From assembly GCA_022565795.1 (NCBI GenBank), contig JAIUMA010000012.1, positions 17,638 to 81,637 of the forward strand: a stretch of 64,000 bases of DNA, read 5' to 3'. The translations under genes and the position numbers were made by a program. The DNA comes from Balneolia bacterium (GTDB lineage: Bacteria > Bacteroidota > Rhodothermia > Balneolales > Cyclonatronaceae). Shown one piece after another: positions 1-9,497 of this stretch (positions are counted from its first letter, which is position 1; each line of letters begins with the position of its first letter). The notes under the pieces were generated by a model. The model was not told where the DNA came from and ran no database searches. It saw only the letters and a list, made by a program, of their open reading frames with translations.

Positions 1-1
1 C

Positions 2-1741
2 GACACCTTCACGTTCACAACACGAATGGAAGGCGACGAGACAAATGCACTTTACGAGCTGGATCCTTCATCAGGAGACATCACACGTCTTTTCAGCCAC
101 AGTAGTGCAATGACTAGCTACATTTGGGACGAGCAGGGCAGACGTATTGCCTTCACGGCAAACGAGCAGCTTGACCTGCCTGATAACCCGCTCCCATACG
201 AGCCGGATATTTTTGAAGAAAACAGGCCGCAGCGCCTTGGTTTTATAGCCGACCTTGGAGCTACCGATCCTGAAGGACATCAGCTTGGTCTTGTTGGTTC
301 TTACTATGAAATGGCGTTCAGCCCTGACGGAACCCGCATTGCGGCTGCTGTTGCTCCGACTCCGGAAGTTGATGACTCCTTTATGTTCAAAACGGTTAAC
401 GTTTTTGATGTAAACAGCCGTGAAGTCCTCAATACGCTGGATAATGAGGGTAAGCTTGGGCAGATTGTATGGAGCCCGAACGGACAGCAGATTGCGCTTC
501 GTGCAGGTAACTCCATTAACGATCCTATCGATGGCCGCATTATGGTTGTAGACGCAACCGGCGGAACGCCTCAAAATATCTACCCGGACTTCCTCGGTAA
601 ATTCGAGCAGATTCTCTGGACCGGCGACGACACTATCCACTTCATCGCCAGTGAAGGCGTTTGGAGTTCGTTCGGTACCATTTCCCCCGACGGAAGCAAT
701 ATGGAGCGAGTAATTGATACTGGCGGACCAATTAAGCGCAGCTTCTCCGTTTCATCTGCCGGCCATATCGCATTCGCAGTCGAGGCGCCGGAACACCCGC
801 GTGAAGCATTTCTTCTCCGTTCAGGCTCTTCCGAGCTGGAGCGTTTAACTGATACCAACCCATGGCTCTCTGATGTTGCGATGGGCGTTCAGGAGATTGT
901 AGTATACGAAGCCCGCGACGGCCGTGAAATCGAAGGTCTGCTTATTCGACCTTTTGGCGAAAATGAGTCTGATCGCTACCCGCTTATTACCGTAATTCAC
1001 GGTGGACCGGAAGCCCACTACAGCAATGGCTGGCTGACAGGTTACTCACTTCCGGGACAGCTTATGGCAGCCCGTGGCTATGCCGTTTTCTACCCAAACT
1101 ATCGTGGAAGTACAGGCCGTGGAATTGAGTTTATCAAATCATCCCAAGGTGATTTAGCTGGTGCAGAATTCGACGATGTTGTAGACGGTGTGGATTATCT
1201 GATCGAAACAGGTTTAGTTGATGCTGACCGCGTGGGAGCAACAGGCGGATCATACGGTGGCTACGCAACCGCATGGATGAGCACCTACTACTCCGATCGC
1301 TTCGCTGCCGGAGTGATGTTTGTTGGTATCAGCAACAACATTTCGAAGTGGGGTACAAGCGACATTCCTGAAGAGCTTTACCTGGTACACAGCCGCAAGC
1401 GCATCTGGGACTATTGGGAAGATAATCTGCTCAGAAGCCCGATTTACTATGTAGATCGCTCACAGACGCCGCTTCTCATCATGCACGGTGCGGAAGATAC
1501 ACGCGTCCACCCGGCCCAGTCTCTTGAGCTGTACCGCCACCTCAAAGTGCGTCAGCCGGATGTACCTGTACGATTGGTTTTCTACCCGGATGAAGGTCAC
1601 GGTAACGTACGTGCAACATCACGCTTCGACTACAACCTGCGCATGATTCGCTGGTTCGATACCTACCTTAAGGGTGATGGCACCGAGCCGATGCCTCCAA
1701 GCTATCTCAATTTTGAAGATTTCGGAGTGACTTTCGACTAG
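2..1741 (+). CDS. S9 family peptidase (prolyl oligopeptidase-like), 5' truncated
   Basis: This is the C-terminal part of a serine peptidase of the S9 (dipeptidyl/acylaminoacyl peptidase) family, which removes short peptides from N termini, usually in the periplasm of such bacteria. The reading frame is open to the left edge, so the true start and any signal peptide lie outside the window. Counting from the first in-window Met (base 26), residues 1 to about 280 resemble WD40-like beta-propeller repeats (FSPDGTRIAAA, WSPNGQQIALR). The rest is an alpha/beta-hydrolase domain. The catalytic triad is visible as Ser409 in GGSYGGY, Asp491 in HGAEDTR and His525 in DEGHGN. A hairpin terminator follows 26 bases after the stop. 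The family assignment is firm; the substrate is unknown. Confidence 0.93.
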   Translation, partial: DTFTFTTRMEGDETNALYELDPSSGDITRLFSHSSAMTSYIWDEQGRRIAFTANEQLDLPDNPLPYEPDIFEENRPQRLGFIADLGATDPEGHQLGLVGSYYEMAFSPDGTRIAAAVAPTPEVDDSFMFKTVNVFDVNSREVLNTLDNEGKLGQIVWSPNGQQIALRAGNSINDPIDGRIMVVDATGGTPQNIYPDFLGKFEQILWTGDDTIHFIASEGVWSSFGTISPDGSNMERVIDTGGPIKRSFSVSSAGHIAFAVEAPEHPREAFLLRSGSSELERLTDTNPWLSDVAMGVQEIVVYEARDGREIEGLLIRPFGENESDRYPLITVIHGGPEAHYSNGWLTGYSLPGQLMAARGYAVFYPNYRGSTGRGIEFIKSSQGDLAGAEFDDVVDGVDYLIETGLVDADRVGATGGSYGGYATAWMSTYYSDRFAAGVMFVGISNNISKWGTSDIPEELYLVHSRKRIWDYWEDNLLRSPIYYVDRSQTPLLIMHGAEDTRVHPAQSLELYRHLKVRQPDVPVRLVFYPDEGHGNVRATSRFDYNLRMIRWFDTYLKGDGTEPMPPSYLNFEDFGVTFD

Positions 1742-1766
1742 CTGTTCCAAAAAAGCTTATAGCTGT

Positions 1767-1802
1767 AAAAAGCCGCTCTGATTCCGGGGCGGCTTTTTTA
1801 TT
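1767..1802 (+). terminator. Rho-independent terminator after the S9 peptidase
   Basis: A stem pairs AGCCGC (1771-1776) with GCGGCT (1789-1794) and is followed by a run of six T. It separates the peptidase from osmC. Confidence 0.8.
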
Positions 1803-1897
1803 TTTAGGAAGCTCGGGGCAAAGCTAATATGAATGATTTCGGGCTGAAATCTATTACATTAAGTGTCAACTACTTACCAACCTAACGAGGAAAAAAA

Positions 1898-2320
1898 ATG
1901 CCAACAAGATCAGCAGACGCAGTTTGGAAAGGTGACCTGAAAAACGGGGGCGGAACCGTAAAAGTAGAAAGCGGTGCTTTCGAGTCCCAATATTCTTTTG
2001 TATCACGTTTTGAGACCGGAAAGGGAACCAATCCTGAAGAGCTAATAGCGGCCGCACATGCTGGCTGCTACTCCATGGCTCTATCAAATGAGCTGGCAAA
2101 AGCCGGCCACAAGCCAGAGTCGGTATCAACCAAAGCAGAGGTTGTGCTGGATATGTCAGACGGGCCGAACATCACCACAATAAAGCTTATTTCGAAAGCT
2201 CAGGTGCCGGGTATCGACAAAGATGAGTTTTTGAAAATCGCGAACGGGGCCAAAGAAGGCTGCCCGGTTTCCAAAGCCCTGGCCAGTGTAAATATTGAGC
2301 TGGATATTGAGCTCAATTAA
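1898..2320 (+). CDS. OsmC/Ohr family peroxiredoxin
   Basis: A 140-residue OsmC-family thiol peroxidase that reduces organic hydroperoxides in the cytoplasm. The two redox cysteines are Cys57 ([10 protein letters not shown]) and Cys122 ([10 protein letters not shown]). The conserved Arg37 and Glu48 that position the peroxide are also present. Length is typical of the OsmC branch. The start is supported by GAGG at 1887-1890, seven bases before the ATG. The gene is flanked by terminators and appears to be transcribed alone. The split between the OsmC and Ohr branches is not certain, but the [14 protein letters not shown] pattern fits OsmC better. Confidence 0.93.
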   Translation: MPTRSADAVWKGDLKNGGGTVKVESGAFESQYSFVSRFETGKGTNPEELIAAAHAGCYSMALSNELAKAGHKPESVSTKAEVVLDMSDGPNITTIKLISKAQVPGIDKDEFLKIANGAKEGCPVSKALASVNIELDIELN

Positions 2321-2343
2321 TTTCCATAGCCGTTAATCAGCAT

Positions 2344-2383
2344 TAAAAAAGCCCGATGCATTTCTGCACCGGGCTTTTTTTAT
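2344..2383. terminator. Bidirectional terminator
   Basis: GCCCGATGCA (2351-2360) pairs with TGCACCGGGC (2365-2374), with A-rich sequence before and T-rich sequence after the stem. It sits between the convergent osmC and TonB-receptor genes and can serve both. Confidence 0.85.
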
Positions 2384-2390
2384 CAACAGA

Positions 2391-4616
2391 TTAAAATACG
2401 TACTGGTATCGAATCGTAAATCCACGGCCCGGCATGGGGTTTCGGAACAGGCTCCAATCCACACGGCTGAGCGGGATTCTGTAGCTTTCATCATACAGGT
2501 TTTCAACGCGGGTGCTAAGCGTATGCCGGCCTCCTGCATCAAAGCGTATACCCGCTGAAATGTTAACGAGCGTGTAGGCTTCAGTGGGGTCGAGGTTTTC
2601 AGCTGTACGCTTCTGCTCTAATGAGTGAATGAACTCCGCACCGGTGTACCAGCTTCCGGTATCGTAGCTTAGCTGAGAGCGAAAGCGTGCCGGTGGAATA
2701 AACGGCAGATCTGCACTGTCGCTAACGCGTTCGGCACGTACGAGGTCAAATCCTGACCTGAACTCAAGGAAACGGGCAGGCCGGATCAGGGCATCTGCTT
2801 CAAAACCGAAGTAGCGGGCGTTGTCGGAGAGAACAACAAAAATCGGCAGCTGAGAAGCCTGATCAGTCTCTCCGGTCGGGTTATAGTAGATGAAGTTGTC
2901 TATGTAGTAAAAGAAGCTGTTGAGTTCCAGCGTGATAAAATTATGGTTGTATGAAGCGAAAAGATCGGCACCATAGCCTATTTCGTTGCTAAGTTCAGGG
3001 TCTCCGATTTCATAAGCTCCGGCCCCGATGTGGGCAGCATCTGTGTAGAGCTCTTCTATCGATGGTGTACGGAAACTCCTCGCCAGCTGTACCCCGGCTT
3101 CAAAGCCCGTGAACGGGCGGTAGTTTAAGCCTAACGATCCGGACAGAGCAAGGTCGCTTCTGGTGGGGTTTTCAGGCTCAGTAAATCGGGAGTTTGCAAA
3201 TACATCAAGGTGGTTGTAGTCAATACGGGAACCGGCCTGTAAGCTTAGGGCAGTGGTGAGCGGCCGCTCAACGTACCCGAATAAAGCGAGGTTGATATTG
3301 CGCCCATCCGGAGTTAGCCCTTCGTCGCCACCAACATTGAGCTGACGCAGCTGAGTACTTGCACCAACTGCACCGCTGAAATCTCGACGGCCTTCACTAC
3401 GCAAAAGAAGAAGTGAACCGCTGAAGGTAATCGTACGGAAGTCTATTTCCAGATCTTCATCTATGGATCCGTCAGGCTCTGTTTCGATTTCCCACTCCTG
3501 ATGGCCATAGCGGCTCATATTGAATCTTGCCTGTGCCTGATCAAAAGCTCCTGTCATGCTAATCTGGCCATATCCGCTCACATTGATGCGGTTGAGTCGT
3601 ATTTCAATACGTTCGTCATCATCATCAATTTCTTCCGGCAGCCCATAGGTTTGGTCAAGGCCTGAAATGGCCAATCCTCCCACAAAACCCGGGTTCTTAA
3701 ATCCAACACCAATAGCACCGTTAAAGGATTCGTTAAAAGTGTCGGGCAGCACACCTGAAGGTGTGCGTATATCACCGGTGCTTCGGAATCCGATTCGGGC
3801 ATTTACAGCACTGTTTTCCGTGGCATACAGAACCCGGCCGTAACCGGATCCGCCTTCATTAACACTTGTTCCGGTTCCGGTAATCCTGCCGCTCAGACCC
3901 GGTGCCCATTCCGTGGGAATATCACTGTTAAAAAGATTGACTACCCCACCTATTGCACCTGATCCATAGAGAAAACTGGACGGCCCGCGTATAATTTCTA
4001 TGCGCTCTGCTGCATCCATATCCATAGAAAGAGCATGATCCGGAGCTGTTTCGCCAAGGTCGCCCATGCGCTCTCCGTTTTCGAGTACGAGCACTCTGTT
4101 GCCGTCGAAACCGCGAATAACCGGTCGGGACGGAGCTGAGCCGAAGCTTCTGACAGACAGTCCGGGCTCAAACGAAAGAGCATCCCCCAGGTTGTCTGTT
4201 GCACGCTGCTGCAGGTTATCAAGATTTATTGCGCTTGATGGTCTGAAAGAGCGGTTGCTGCCGGCCGGAGATGCTGTAATAAGAATGTCTTCCCGAAGTA
4301 ATGGATTCGGACGAAGCGCAACGTTTACAGCCTGATCTGTCGGCAGAGAAACAGTTACACGTTCAGTGAGATAGCCAACAAAACTTATAACAAGCTCGAT
4401 TTCAGTTTCATTGTAATCTCTGAGCTCCAGGACAAAATCCCCGTTGGTGTCTGTGGCCGTCCCGAATGTGAAATCTGCACTTACAACCGACGCCCCGGGA
4501 AGGGGTTCATTTTGAGAATCTGTAACGCTTCCGAAAATGTTATAGCTCTCATTATTGTTTTCAATGCCGGGAAAAAGCCCGAAAACGAGTAGTAACGTTG
4601 TGTAGAGATGAATCAT
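2391..4616 (-). CDS. TonB-dependent outer-membrane receptor, ZnuD-like (metal uptake)
   Basis: A 741-residue TonB-dependent receptor. Order of domains: signal peptide (about 1-20), carboxypeptidase-regulatory-like beta-sandwich (about 27-105, VSFVGYLTERV), plug (about 120-235, containing IRGFDGNRVLVLENG and EIIRGPSSFLYGSGAIGG), then a 22-strand-type beta barrel ending in an aromatic residue (RYQYVF). The plug and the C-terminal RVENLYDESYRIPLSR region resemble ZnuD-type zinc receptors. The gene is divergent from a DtxR/MntR regulator and a TroABCD-type ABC importer, so manganese or zinc is the likely substrate. A palindrome of DtxR type lies about 90 bases upstream of its start. Exact metal specificity is inferred from context. 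Confidence 0.88.
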   Translation of the reverse strand: MIHLYTTLLLVFGLFPGIENNNESYNIFGSVTDSQNEPLPGASVVSADFTFGTATDTNGDFVLELRDYNETEIELVISFVGYLTERVTVSLPTDQAVNVALRPNPLLREDILITASPAGSNRSFRPSSAINLDNLQQRATDNLGDALSFEPGLSVRSFGSAPSRPVIRGFDGNRVLVLENGERMGDLGETAPDHALSMDMDAAERIEIIRGPSSFLYGSGAIGGVVNLFNSDIPTEWAPGLSGRITGTGTSVNEGGSGYGRVLYATENSAVNARIGFRSTGDIRTPSGVLPDTFNESFNGAIGVGFKNPGFVGGLAISGLDQTYGLPEEIDDDDERIEIRLNRINVSGYGQISMTGAFDQAQARFNMSRYGHQEWEIETEPDGSIDEDLEIDFRTITFSGSLLLLRSEGRRDFSGAVGASTQLRQLNVGGDEGLTPDGRNINLALFGYVERPLTTALSLQAGSRIDYNHLDVFANSRFTEPENPTRSDLALSGSLGLNYRPFTGFEAGVQLARSFRTPSIEELYTDAAHIGAGAYEIGDPELSNEIGYGADLFASYNHNFITLELNSFFYYIDNFIYYNPTGETDQASQLPIFVVLSDNARYFGFEADALIRPARFLEFRSGFDLVRAERVSDSADLPFIPPARFRSQLSYDTGSWYTGAEFIHSLEQKRTAENLDPTEAYTLVNISAGIRFDAGGRHTLSTRVENLYDESYRIPLSRVDWSLFRNPMPGRGFTIRYQYVF

Positions 4617-4707
4617 GGTTAAAAAGGCTACGATTGTTTAAATCGATGTATATGGCAAACTGCAATAGTGTAATTAGGTTGCGCTATTGCGTTCTTAACT
4701 CTTTATA

Positions 4708-4725
4708 ATTTAGCCATGACTAAAT
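4708..4725. promoter_or_regulatory. Candidate DtxR/MntR operator
   Basis: An 18-bp near-perfect palindrome, ATTTAGCCATGACTAAAT; only one base pair breaks the dyad. It sits in the divergent intergenic region between the ZnuD-like receptor and the DtxR-family regulator. Its TTAG/CTAA arms resemble DtxR-family operators. Binding is inferred. Confidence 0.55.
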
Positions 4726-4743
4726 AATTATTCAAAAATATTT

Positions 4744-4761
4744 TTAATTAGATGTAATTAA
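4744..4761. promoter_or_regulatory. AT-rich inverted repeat in the metal-locus divergent promoter
   Basis: TTAATTA (4744-4750) and TAATTAA (4755-4761) form a perfect inverted repeat with a 4-base spacer. It begins 18 bases after the DtxR-like palindrome ends and could be a second regulator site. The low complexity of the sequence makes chance possible. Confidence 0.3.
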
Positions 4762-4856
4762 TGGCTCAATAAGTGCTACAAGTGTATTTTTAATTTCGCA
4801 TATTTGGCTCAATGTGCTATCTTTAAGACAGTTACTTTTTATTTAAGCCTAAATTG

Positions 4857-5528
4857 ATGAAGCCAAGACTGAGCGAATCACAGGAAGACTATCTGAAGCG
4901 TATCTACCTGCTTGCAGACAAAAAAGATGGCCTCGTATCAGCACAGGATCTTGCCGATCATATGAGCGTAAGGCCTGCTTCGGTCACGAATATGCTTAAA
5001 AAGCTTGCGGATGCCGGTCTTATAGAGTACAAGCCTTATTATGGCGCTCAATTAACGGATTCCGGTGAGCTGATTGCCCTGGAAGTCCTTCGTCACCACA
5101 GGTTGCTGGAGCTTTTTCTAACCGAAACGCTGGGATTTGGCTGGGAAGAGGTACATGAAGAGGCCGAACGTCTGGAGCATGTTATAAGCGAAAGGCTGGA
5201 GGCCCGAATTTGTGAAATGCTTGGAAATCCTACCCATGATCCCCACGGCGACCCAATACCTTCTGTAGATTTAAAGCTTCCGATCAGCCCGGAGCGTCGG
5301 TCATTAACCTCACTTAAGGCCGGAGAAAAAGGTCGCATCGCGCGAGTAAAAACGCAGGATACAGGCATGCTTAACATGTTTTCCAAGCTAAACCTGATAT
5401 TGAAGCAGGAAATTGAGGTGCTGGCGCAGGAAAAAGAGGGCGTAAGAGTAAAGGTTGATAACGACCGTTTCCTCCTACTCCCCGATATGGCATCAAAAAT
5501 TATGATTGAACCAGTGACAAACGAATGA
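4857..5528 (+). CDS. DtxR/MntR-family metal-dependent transcriptional regulator
   Basis: A 223-residue metalloregulator that, with Mn2+ or Fe2+ bound, would repress metal-uptake genes. Residues about 1-65 form the winged helix (VRPASVTNMLKKLADAGLI), 66-140 the dimerization and metal-binding domain, and 150-223 an FeoA/SH3-like domain. Likely metal ligands are Asp11 (SQEDY), His81, Glu104, Glu107 and His108 (AERLEHVIS). Glutamate instead of the DtxR cysteine at the key position points to the MntR type. I chose the ATG at 4857; a TTG lies one codon upstream. The stop overlaps the next start (ATGA), so it is the first gene of the metal operon and probably autoregulated through the upstream palindrome. 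Confidence 0.9.
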   Translation: MKPRLSESQEDYLKRIYLLADKKDGLVSAQDLADHMSVRPASVTNMLKKLADAGLIEYKPYYGAQLTDSGELIALEVLRHHRLLELFLTETLGFGWEEVHEEAERLEHVISERLEARICEMLGNPTHDPHGDPIPSVDLKLPISPERRSLTSLKAGEKGRIARVKTQDTGMLNMFSKLNLILKQEIEVLAQEKEGVRVKVDNDRFLLLPDMASKIMIEPVTNE

Positions 5529-6448
5529 AAAAAAATATCTACCTCTCCTTATTAGCGGCAATCTTTTTAACGGCATCATTATTCCTTACCGCCTGTGGTT
5601 CAGGTGAAAGCGATGATGACCGCCCCTACGTAGTGGCCACAACCATGATGCTCGAGGATATTGTAAATCAGGTGGCCTCCGAATTTGTGCGTGTAGATGG
5701 CCTGATGGGCCCGGGCGTGGATCCGCACGTTTACCGGGCTACTCCGGGTGATTTTCGGGCTTTGGAAAGAGCTGACCTCATACTTTACAACGGCCATTAT
5801 CTGGAGGCCCGCTTATCCGAAATTCTGGCAACAATGCCTGAGCGGACCTTCGCGGCCGCAGAACAAATAGATACCGCACTGCTGATTGAAGCCTTTGAGT
5901 TTGGAGGAAACTACGATCCGCACGTCTGGTTCGATGTAACGCTTTGGATACAGGTGGTTGAGGCCGTTGGAAATCGCCTGCAGGATCTTGTACCAGATCA
6001 TGCTGAAGAAATTGCCTCTAATACGGTTGCTTATGTACAGGAGCTGGAGTCGCTTGATGAGTGGGTGAGGGAGCGGCTGAATCAGGTGCCGGAAGAACGC
6101 CGGGTGCTTATAACCGCCCATGATGCCTTCAGCTATTTCGGCCAGGCCTACGGGTTTGAGGTGATGGGGCTTCAGGGACTAAGTACACAGAGTGAATATG
6201 GCCTTCAGGATGTATCGCGCATGGTTCGCTTCATCATAGAAAACGAAATACCGGCTATTTTCCTGGAAACTAGCATTGCTCCGCGATCCGTACAGTCACT
6301 TATGAACGGCGTGCGGGAGCGGGGCGGGCATGTTGAGCTGGGTGGCGAGCTTTTCTCCGACGCAATGGGGGCAAGAGGCTCCGAAGAAGGCACCTACACA
6401 GGCATGGTTCGGTTTAATATCAATACCATTGCGGGAGCCCTGGAATGA
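5525..6448 (+). CDS. Metal ABC transporter substrate-binding lipoprotein (TroA/ZnuA family)
   Basis: A 307-residue lipoprotein that captures Mn2+ or Zn2+ in the periplasm for the downstream ABC importer. The signal peptide ends in the lipobox LTAC (Cys24). The four expected metal ligands fall at His68 (DPHVY), His133 (DPHVW), His199 (TAHDAF) and Asp279 (FSDAMG). These are the ligand types and, as I recall, the residue numbers of Treponema TroA. His rather than Glu at the third position favours the TroA/ZnuA group over the PsaA Mn-only group. It overlaps the regulator stop by 4 bases and the ATPase start by 4 bases, indicating translational coupling. Confidence 0.92.
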   Translation: MKKNIYLSLLAAIFLTASLFLTACGSGESDDDRPYVVATTMMLEDIVNQVASEFVRVDGLMGPGVDPHVYRATPGDFRALERADLILYNGHYLEARLSEILATMPERTFAAAEQIDTALLIEAFEFGGNYDPHVWFDVTLWIQVVEAVGNRLQDLVPDHAEEIASNTVAYVQELESLDEWVRERLNQVPEERRVLITAHDAFSYFGQAYGFEVMGLQGLSTQSEYGLQDVSRMVRFIIENEIPAIFLETSIAPRSVQSLMNGVRERGGHVELGGELFSDAMGARGSEEGTYTGMVRFNINTIAGALE

Positions 6449-7251
6449 GCGAATCTGCAGCCAAAGTTAAAGGCGCTCCGCCTGTTGAAGTACACGATCT
6501 TACGGTTTCGTACCAGAACAAACCCGTTTTGTGGGATGTGGACTTCGAGCTTCCGGAAGGGAAGCTCATAGCGGTTGTGGGCCCCAATGGCGCAGGAAAA
6601 TCAACTCTTATTAAAACCATTATGGGGCTGATCGATCCGGTCTCGGGCCACTCCCTCATTTATGGCAGGCCGCTGGAGCAGATGAGAAAGAAAATTGCTT
6701 ACGTGCCTCAGCGCGAAACCGTAGACTGGAATTTTCCCGTTAGCGTCTTTGATGTCGTACTTATGGGGCGTTATGCTCATCTCAGCCTTTTCAAACGGCC
6801 CAAAAAGCACGATAAAGAGCTGGCGATGGAAGCCCTTGAGAAAGTGGGCATGGCCGAATTCGCAGACCGGCAGATATCTCAGCTTTCCGGCGGGCAGCAG
6901 CAGCGGGTTTTTCTGGCCAGGGCACTGGCGCAGGATGCAGAAATCTACTTTATGGACGAGCCCTTCGCAGGTGTTGATGCCTCAACCGAAGACCACATCC
7001 TTTTGTTGCTCAAGGAGCTCAGGAATCATGGTAGAACCGTGGTAGTGGTGCATCACGACCTGCAGACCGTTTCCGGCTACTTCGACTGGGTGATGCTGCT
7101 GAATCTTCGCCTTGTGGCGTTAGGTCCTATGGAAACAACTTTCACGAAAGAGAACTTGCAAAAGGCTTATGGCGGTCGACTGAATATTCTGTCTCAGGTG
7201 ATTGAATTAAGCCGTAAAGAAGATTTCATTCGGGAACCGGGTCATGAGTGA
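6445..7251 (+). CDS. Metal ABC transporter ATP-binding protein (TroB/ZnuC/MntB type)
   Basis: A 268-residue ABC ATPase that powers import of the metal delivered by the preceding lipoprotein. Visible motifs are Walker [11 protein letters not shown]-loop VPQRETVDW, signature LSGGQQQR, Walker [13 protein letters not shown] and the switch histidine in VVHHDL. The [18 protein letters not shown] stretch is characteristic of the Mn/Zn importer subfamily. The start overlaps the previous stop (ATGA), and its 3' end overlaps the next gene by 8 bases. Confidence 0.94.
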   Translation: MSESAAKVKGAPPVEVHDLTVSYQNKPVLWDVDFELPEGKLIAVVGPNGAGKSTLIKTIMGLIDPVSGHSLIYGRPLEQMRKKIAYVPQRETVDWNFPVSVFDVVLMGRYAHLSLFKRPKKHDKELAMEALEKVGMAEFADRQISQLSGGQQQRVFLARALAQDAEIYFMDEPFAGVDASTEDHILLLLKELRNHGRTVVVVHHDLQTVSGYFDWVMLLNLRLVALGPMETTFTKENLQKAYGGRLNILSQVIELSRKEDFIREPGHE

Positions 7252-8542
7252 ACTGTTCACAGACTTTTTTCTTCTGCAGGATCCAAACGTTCGCTGGGTT
7301 CTGGCCGGCACGATTCTACTCGGCTTATCAGCAGGAGCGCTGGGTTGTTTTGCGGTTCTGAGGGAGCGTGCTTTAGTAGGTGATGCCGTTGCTCACGCTG
7401 TGCTTCCGGGGGTATGTCTGGCATTCATCTTTACGGGTGATAAAGATCCGCTCGCGCTGCTAATCGGTTCCGTCATTTTTGGATGGATCAGTCTGGTTGT
7501 AATGGACTTCATCATTCGAAACTCCAAAATCTCAGCTGATACTTCTATAGGAATGGTACTTTCCGTATTCTTCGGGCTGGGTGTGGTTCTGTTAACCTAC
7601 ATTCAGTCCAGTGGAAACGTGAACCAAAGCGGGTTGGACGCGTTTCTGTTCGGAAATGCAGCATCCATGCTTCCTGAAGACGTGATGCTCTTTGGCTTCG
7701 TAAGCCTGATGGTTTTGGTAGTTATCATCGCCATGTACAAAGAACTGAAGCTGGTCAGCTTTGATTCATCCTATGCGAAAGTAATCGGCTACCCGCTCAA
7801 GCGCATGGAGTTTCTGATAGCTACGCTGCTGGTTGTAACCATTACAGCCGGACTACAGGCTGTTGGAGTTGTGCTGATGGCATCCATGCTCATCATCCCT
7901 GCCGCTGCCGCCCGCTACTGGACAGACTCCCTTAGGGTGATGCTCTTTGTTGCCGCTTTTGTTGGTGGAATTTCGGCTATCTCCGGATCTTTTGTGAGCT
8001 ATGCAGCTCCGTCTATGCCTACTGGCCCCTGGATGGTCGTGTCAGCTGCTTTCATTTTTACTCTTTCCTTTTTCTTCGCGCCGGCAAGAGGTGAGACCAG
8101 AAAGTGGATAAAGCGTTTGAATCAGAAGCAAAAGATAAGAAGGGAGAACATACTTAAAACGCTTTACGGGCTGAATGAAGCCGACGGAAAAGAGGAAAAG
8201 GTGAGAACGCTTCAGGAGATCATAAAAAAGCGGCGAATGGAGAAGAAAACGCTTAAGCGTGGGTTAAGCGAGCTCGAGAAGTCGGGTATGATAGAACATT
8301 ACCGGGGCCGCCCTGACGGATTTGTACTAACAGAAACAGGAAGGGTGGAAGCCCGCCGGATTGTGCGGCTTCACAGGCTTTGGGAGCTTTACCTAACGGA
8401 GAAACTTGAAATAGCAGGAGATCACGTTCATGATGATGCTGAGTCTATGGAGCACGTCATTACACCGGAGATTGAAGCGCAGCTGCTGAAAATTCTCGAG
8501 AATCCTGAATCTGATCCGCACGATGAAAAGATACCTTATTAA
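7244..8542 (+). CDS. Metal ABC permease fused to a C-terminal DtxR-like repressor module
   Basis: A 432-residue two-part protein. Residues about 15-285 are an ABC-3 family permease with 8-9 membrane segments ([33 protein letters not shown]). After a basic linker, residues about 295-365 look like a winged helix ([18 protein letters not shown]). Residues 366-432 match the DtxR metal-binding and dimerization helix region ([23 protein letters not shown]). This architecture resembles chlamydial YtgCR, where the repressor half is released from the permease. Here the soluble part lacks the FeoA-like third domain. It overlaps the ATPase by 8 bases. Whether the C-terminal half is cleaved or binds DNA cannot be read from the sequence. 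Confidence 0.9.
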   Translation: MSELFTDFFLLQDPNVRWVLAGTILLGLSAGALGCFAVLRERALVGDAVAHAVLPGVCLAFIFTGDKDPLALLIGSVIFGWISLVVMDFIIRNSKISADTSIGMVLSVFFGLGVVLLTYIQSSGNVNQSGLDAFLFGNAASMLPEDVMLFGFVSLMVLVVIIAMYKELKLVSFDSSYAKVIGYPLKRMEFLIATLLVVTITAGLQAVGVVLMASMLIIPAAAARYWTDSLRVMLFVAAFVGGISAISGSFVSYAAPSMPTGPWMVVSAAFIFTLSFFFAPARGETRKWIKRLNQKQKIRRENILKTLYGLNEADGKEEKVRTLQEIIKKRRMEKKTLKRGLSELEKSGMIEHYRGRPDGFVLTETGRVEARRIVRLHRLWELYLTEKLEIAGDHVHDDAESMEHVITPEIEAQLLKILENPESDPHDEKIPY

Positions 8543-8564
8543 ATAAACGGCAAAAAAATAAATT

Positions 8565-9497
8565 ATGTCCACTTTTTGGATTATATTGACCGCTTGTCTG
8601 GCTTCATCTGCCTGTGCACTTGTTGGCAGCTTTCTTGTCCTCAGAAAGCAGGCCATGCTCGGTGATGCTATATCCCACGCGGTACTGCCGGGTATTGCGA
8701 TTGCATTCCTTCTCACCGCATCCCGTAACACTTTCCCGATGCTTATCGGAGCGGGTGCGTTTGGACTCCTCACCGTTTATTTAACAGAAAAACTACAGCT
8801 GCGCGGGCGGCTCATGAATGATGCCTCCATGGGAATTGTATTTACGACCTTATTTGCAATTGGTGTAATCATCATTACCATGTTTGCCAGTCAGGTTGAT
8901 CTGGATCAGGAGTGCATATTATATGGTGAAATCGCCTATGTCCCCTGGGATTTGTGGATATTCAACGGCATGAACATGGGGCCTAGACCGGTATGGATTC
9001 TTGGCTTTGTGCTGATGCTGAACCTGCTTTTTATCGTCAGCTGCTACAAAGAGCTAAAAATCTATGCTTTCGATCGTCAGCTTGCTGTGAGCATGGGTAT
9101 TCCCATCATGCTGATACATTATGGGTTGATGGGTTCTGTCTCGTTCTCTACAATCGCTGCTTTTGAAAGCGTGGGTGCAATTCTGGTTGTAGCACTTATA
9201 GTTGTTCCACCCGCTACGGCTTATTTACTTACGCGAAGATTGTCACATCTCTTAATGCTTGCCGTCTTCTTTGGTATTCTCAGCTCCATAAGCGGCTACT
9301 ATCTGGCCTACTGGACAAACAGCTCTATAGCCGGTGCAATCGCCGTAATGACGGGCGTCTACTTTGGTCTTGCGCTTTTTTTCAGCCCGGTTGACGGAAT
9401 ACTTGCTAAAAAGTACAGGCGTAAACAAAATACGGGAAAAGGGCCGTATGAGGGACCTGGGCTGGAATTGCGCACTAAACAGACTATAAATATATAA
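8565..9497 (+). CDS. Metal ABC transporter permease (second subunit)
   Basis: A 310-residue ABC-3 family integral membrane permease, paralogous to the permease half of the preceding gene (LGDAISHAVLPGIAIAF compared with [12 protein letters not shown]). It carries the conserved ESVGAILVVALIVVPPATAY segment and has no soluble extension. With the upstream ATPase and lipoprotein it would form a TroABCD-like importer with a heterodimeric channel. Its stop shares a base with the next start (TAATG), so the fluoride channels are translationally linked to it. Confidence 0.92.
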   Translation: MSTFWIILTACLASSACALVGSFLVLRKQAMLGDAISHAVLPGIAIAFLLTASRNTFPMLIGAGAFGLLTVYLTEKLQLRGRLMNDASMGIVFTTLFAIGVIIITMFASQVDLDQECILYGEIAYVPWDLWIFNGMNMGPRPVWILGFVLMLNLLFIVSCYKELKIYAFDRQLAVSMGIPIMLIHYGLMGSVSFSTIAAFESVGAILVVALIVVPPATAYLLTRRLSHLLMLAVFFGILSSISGYYLAYWTNSSIAGAIAVMTGVYFGLALFFSPVDGILAKKYRRKQNTGKGPYEGPGLELRTKQTINI

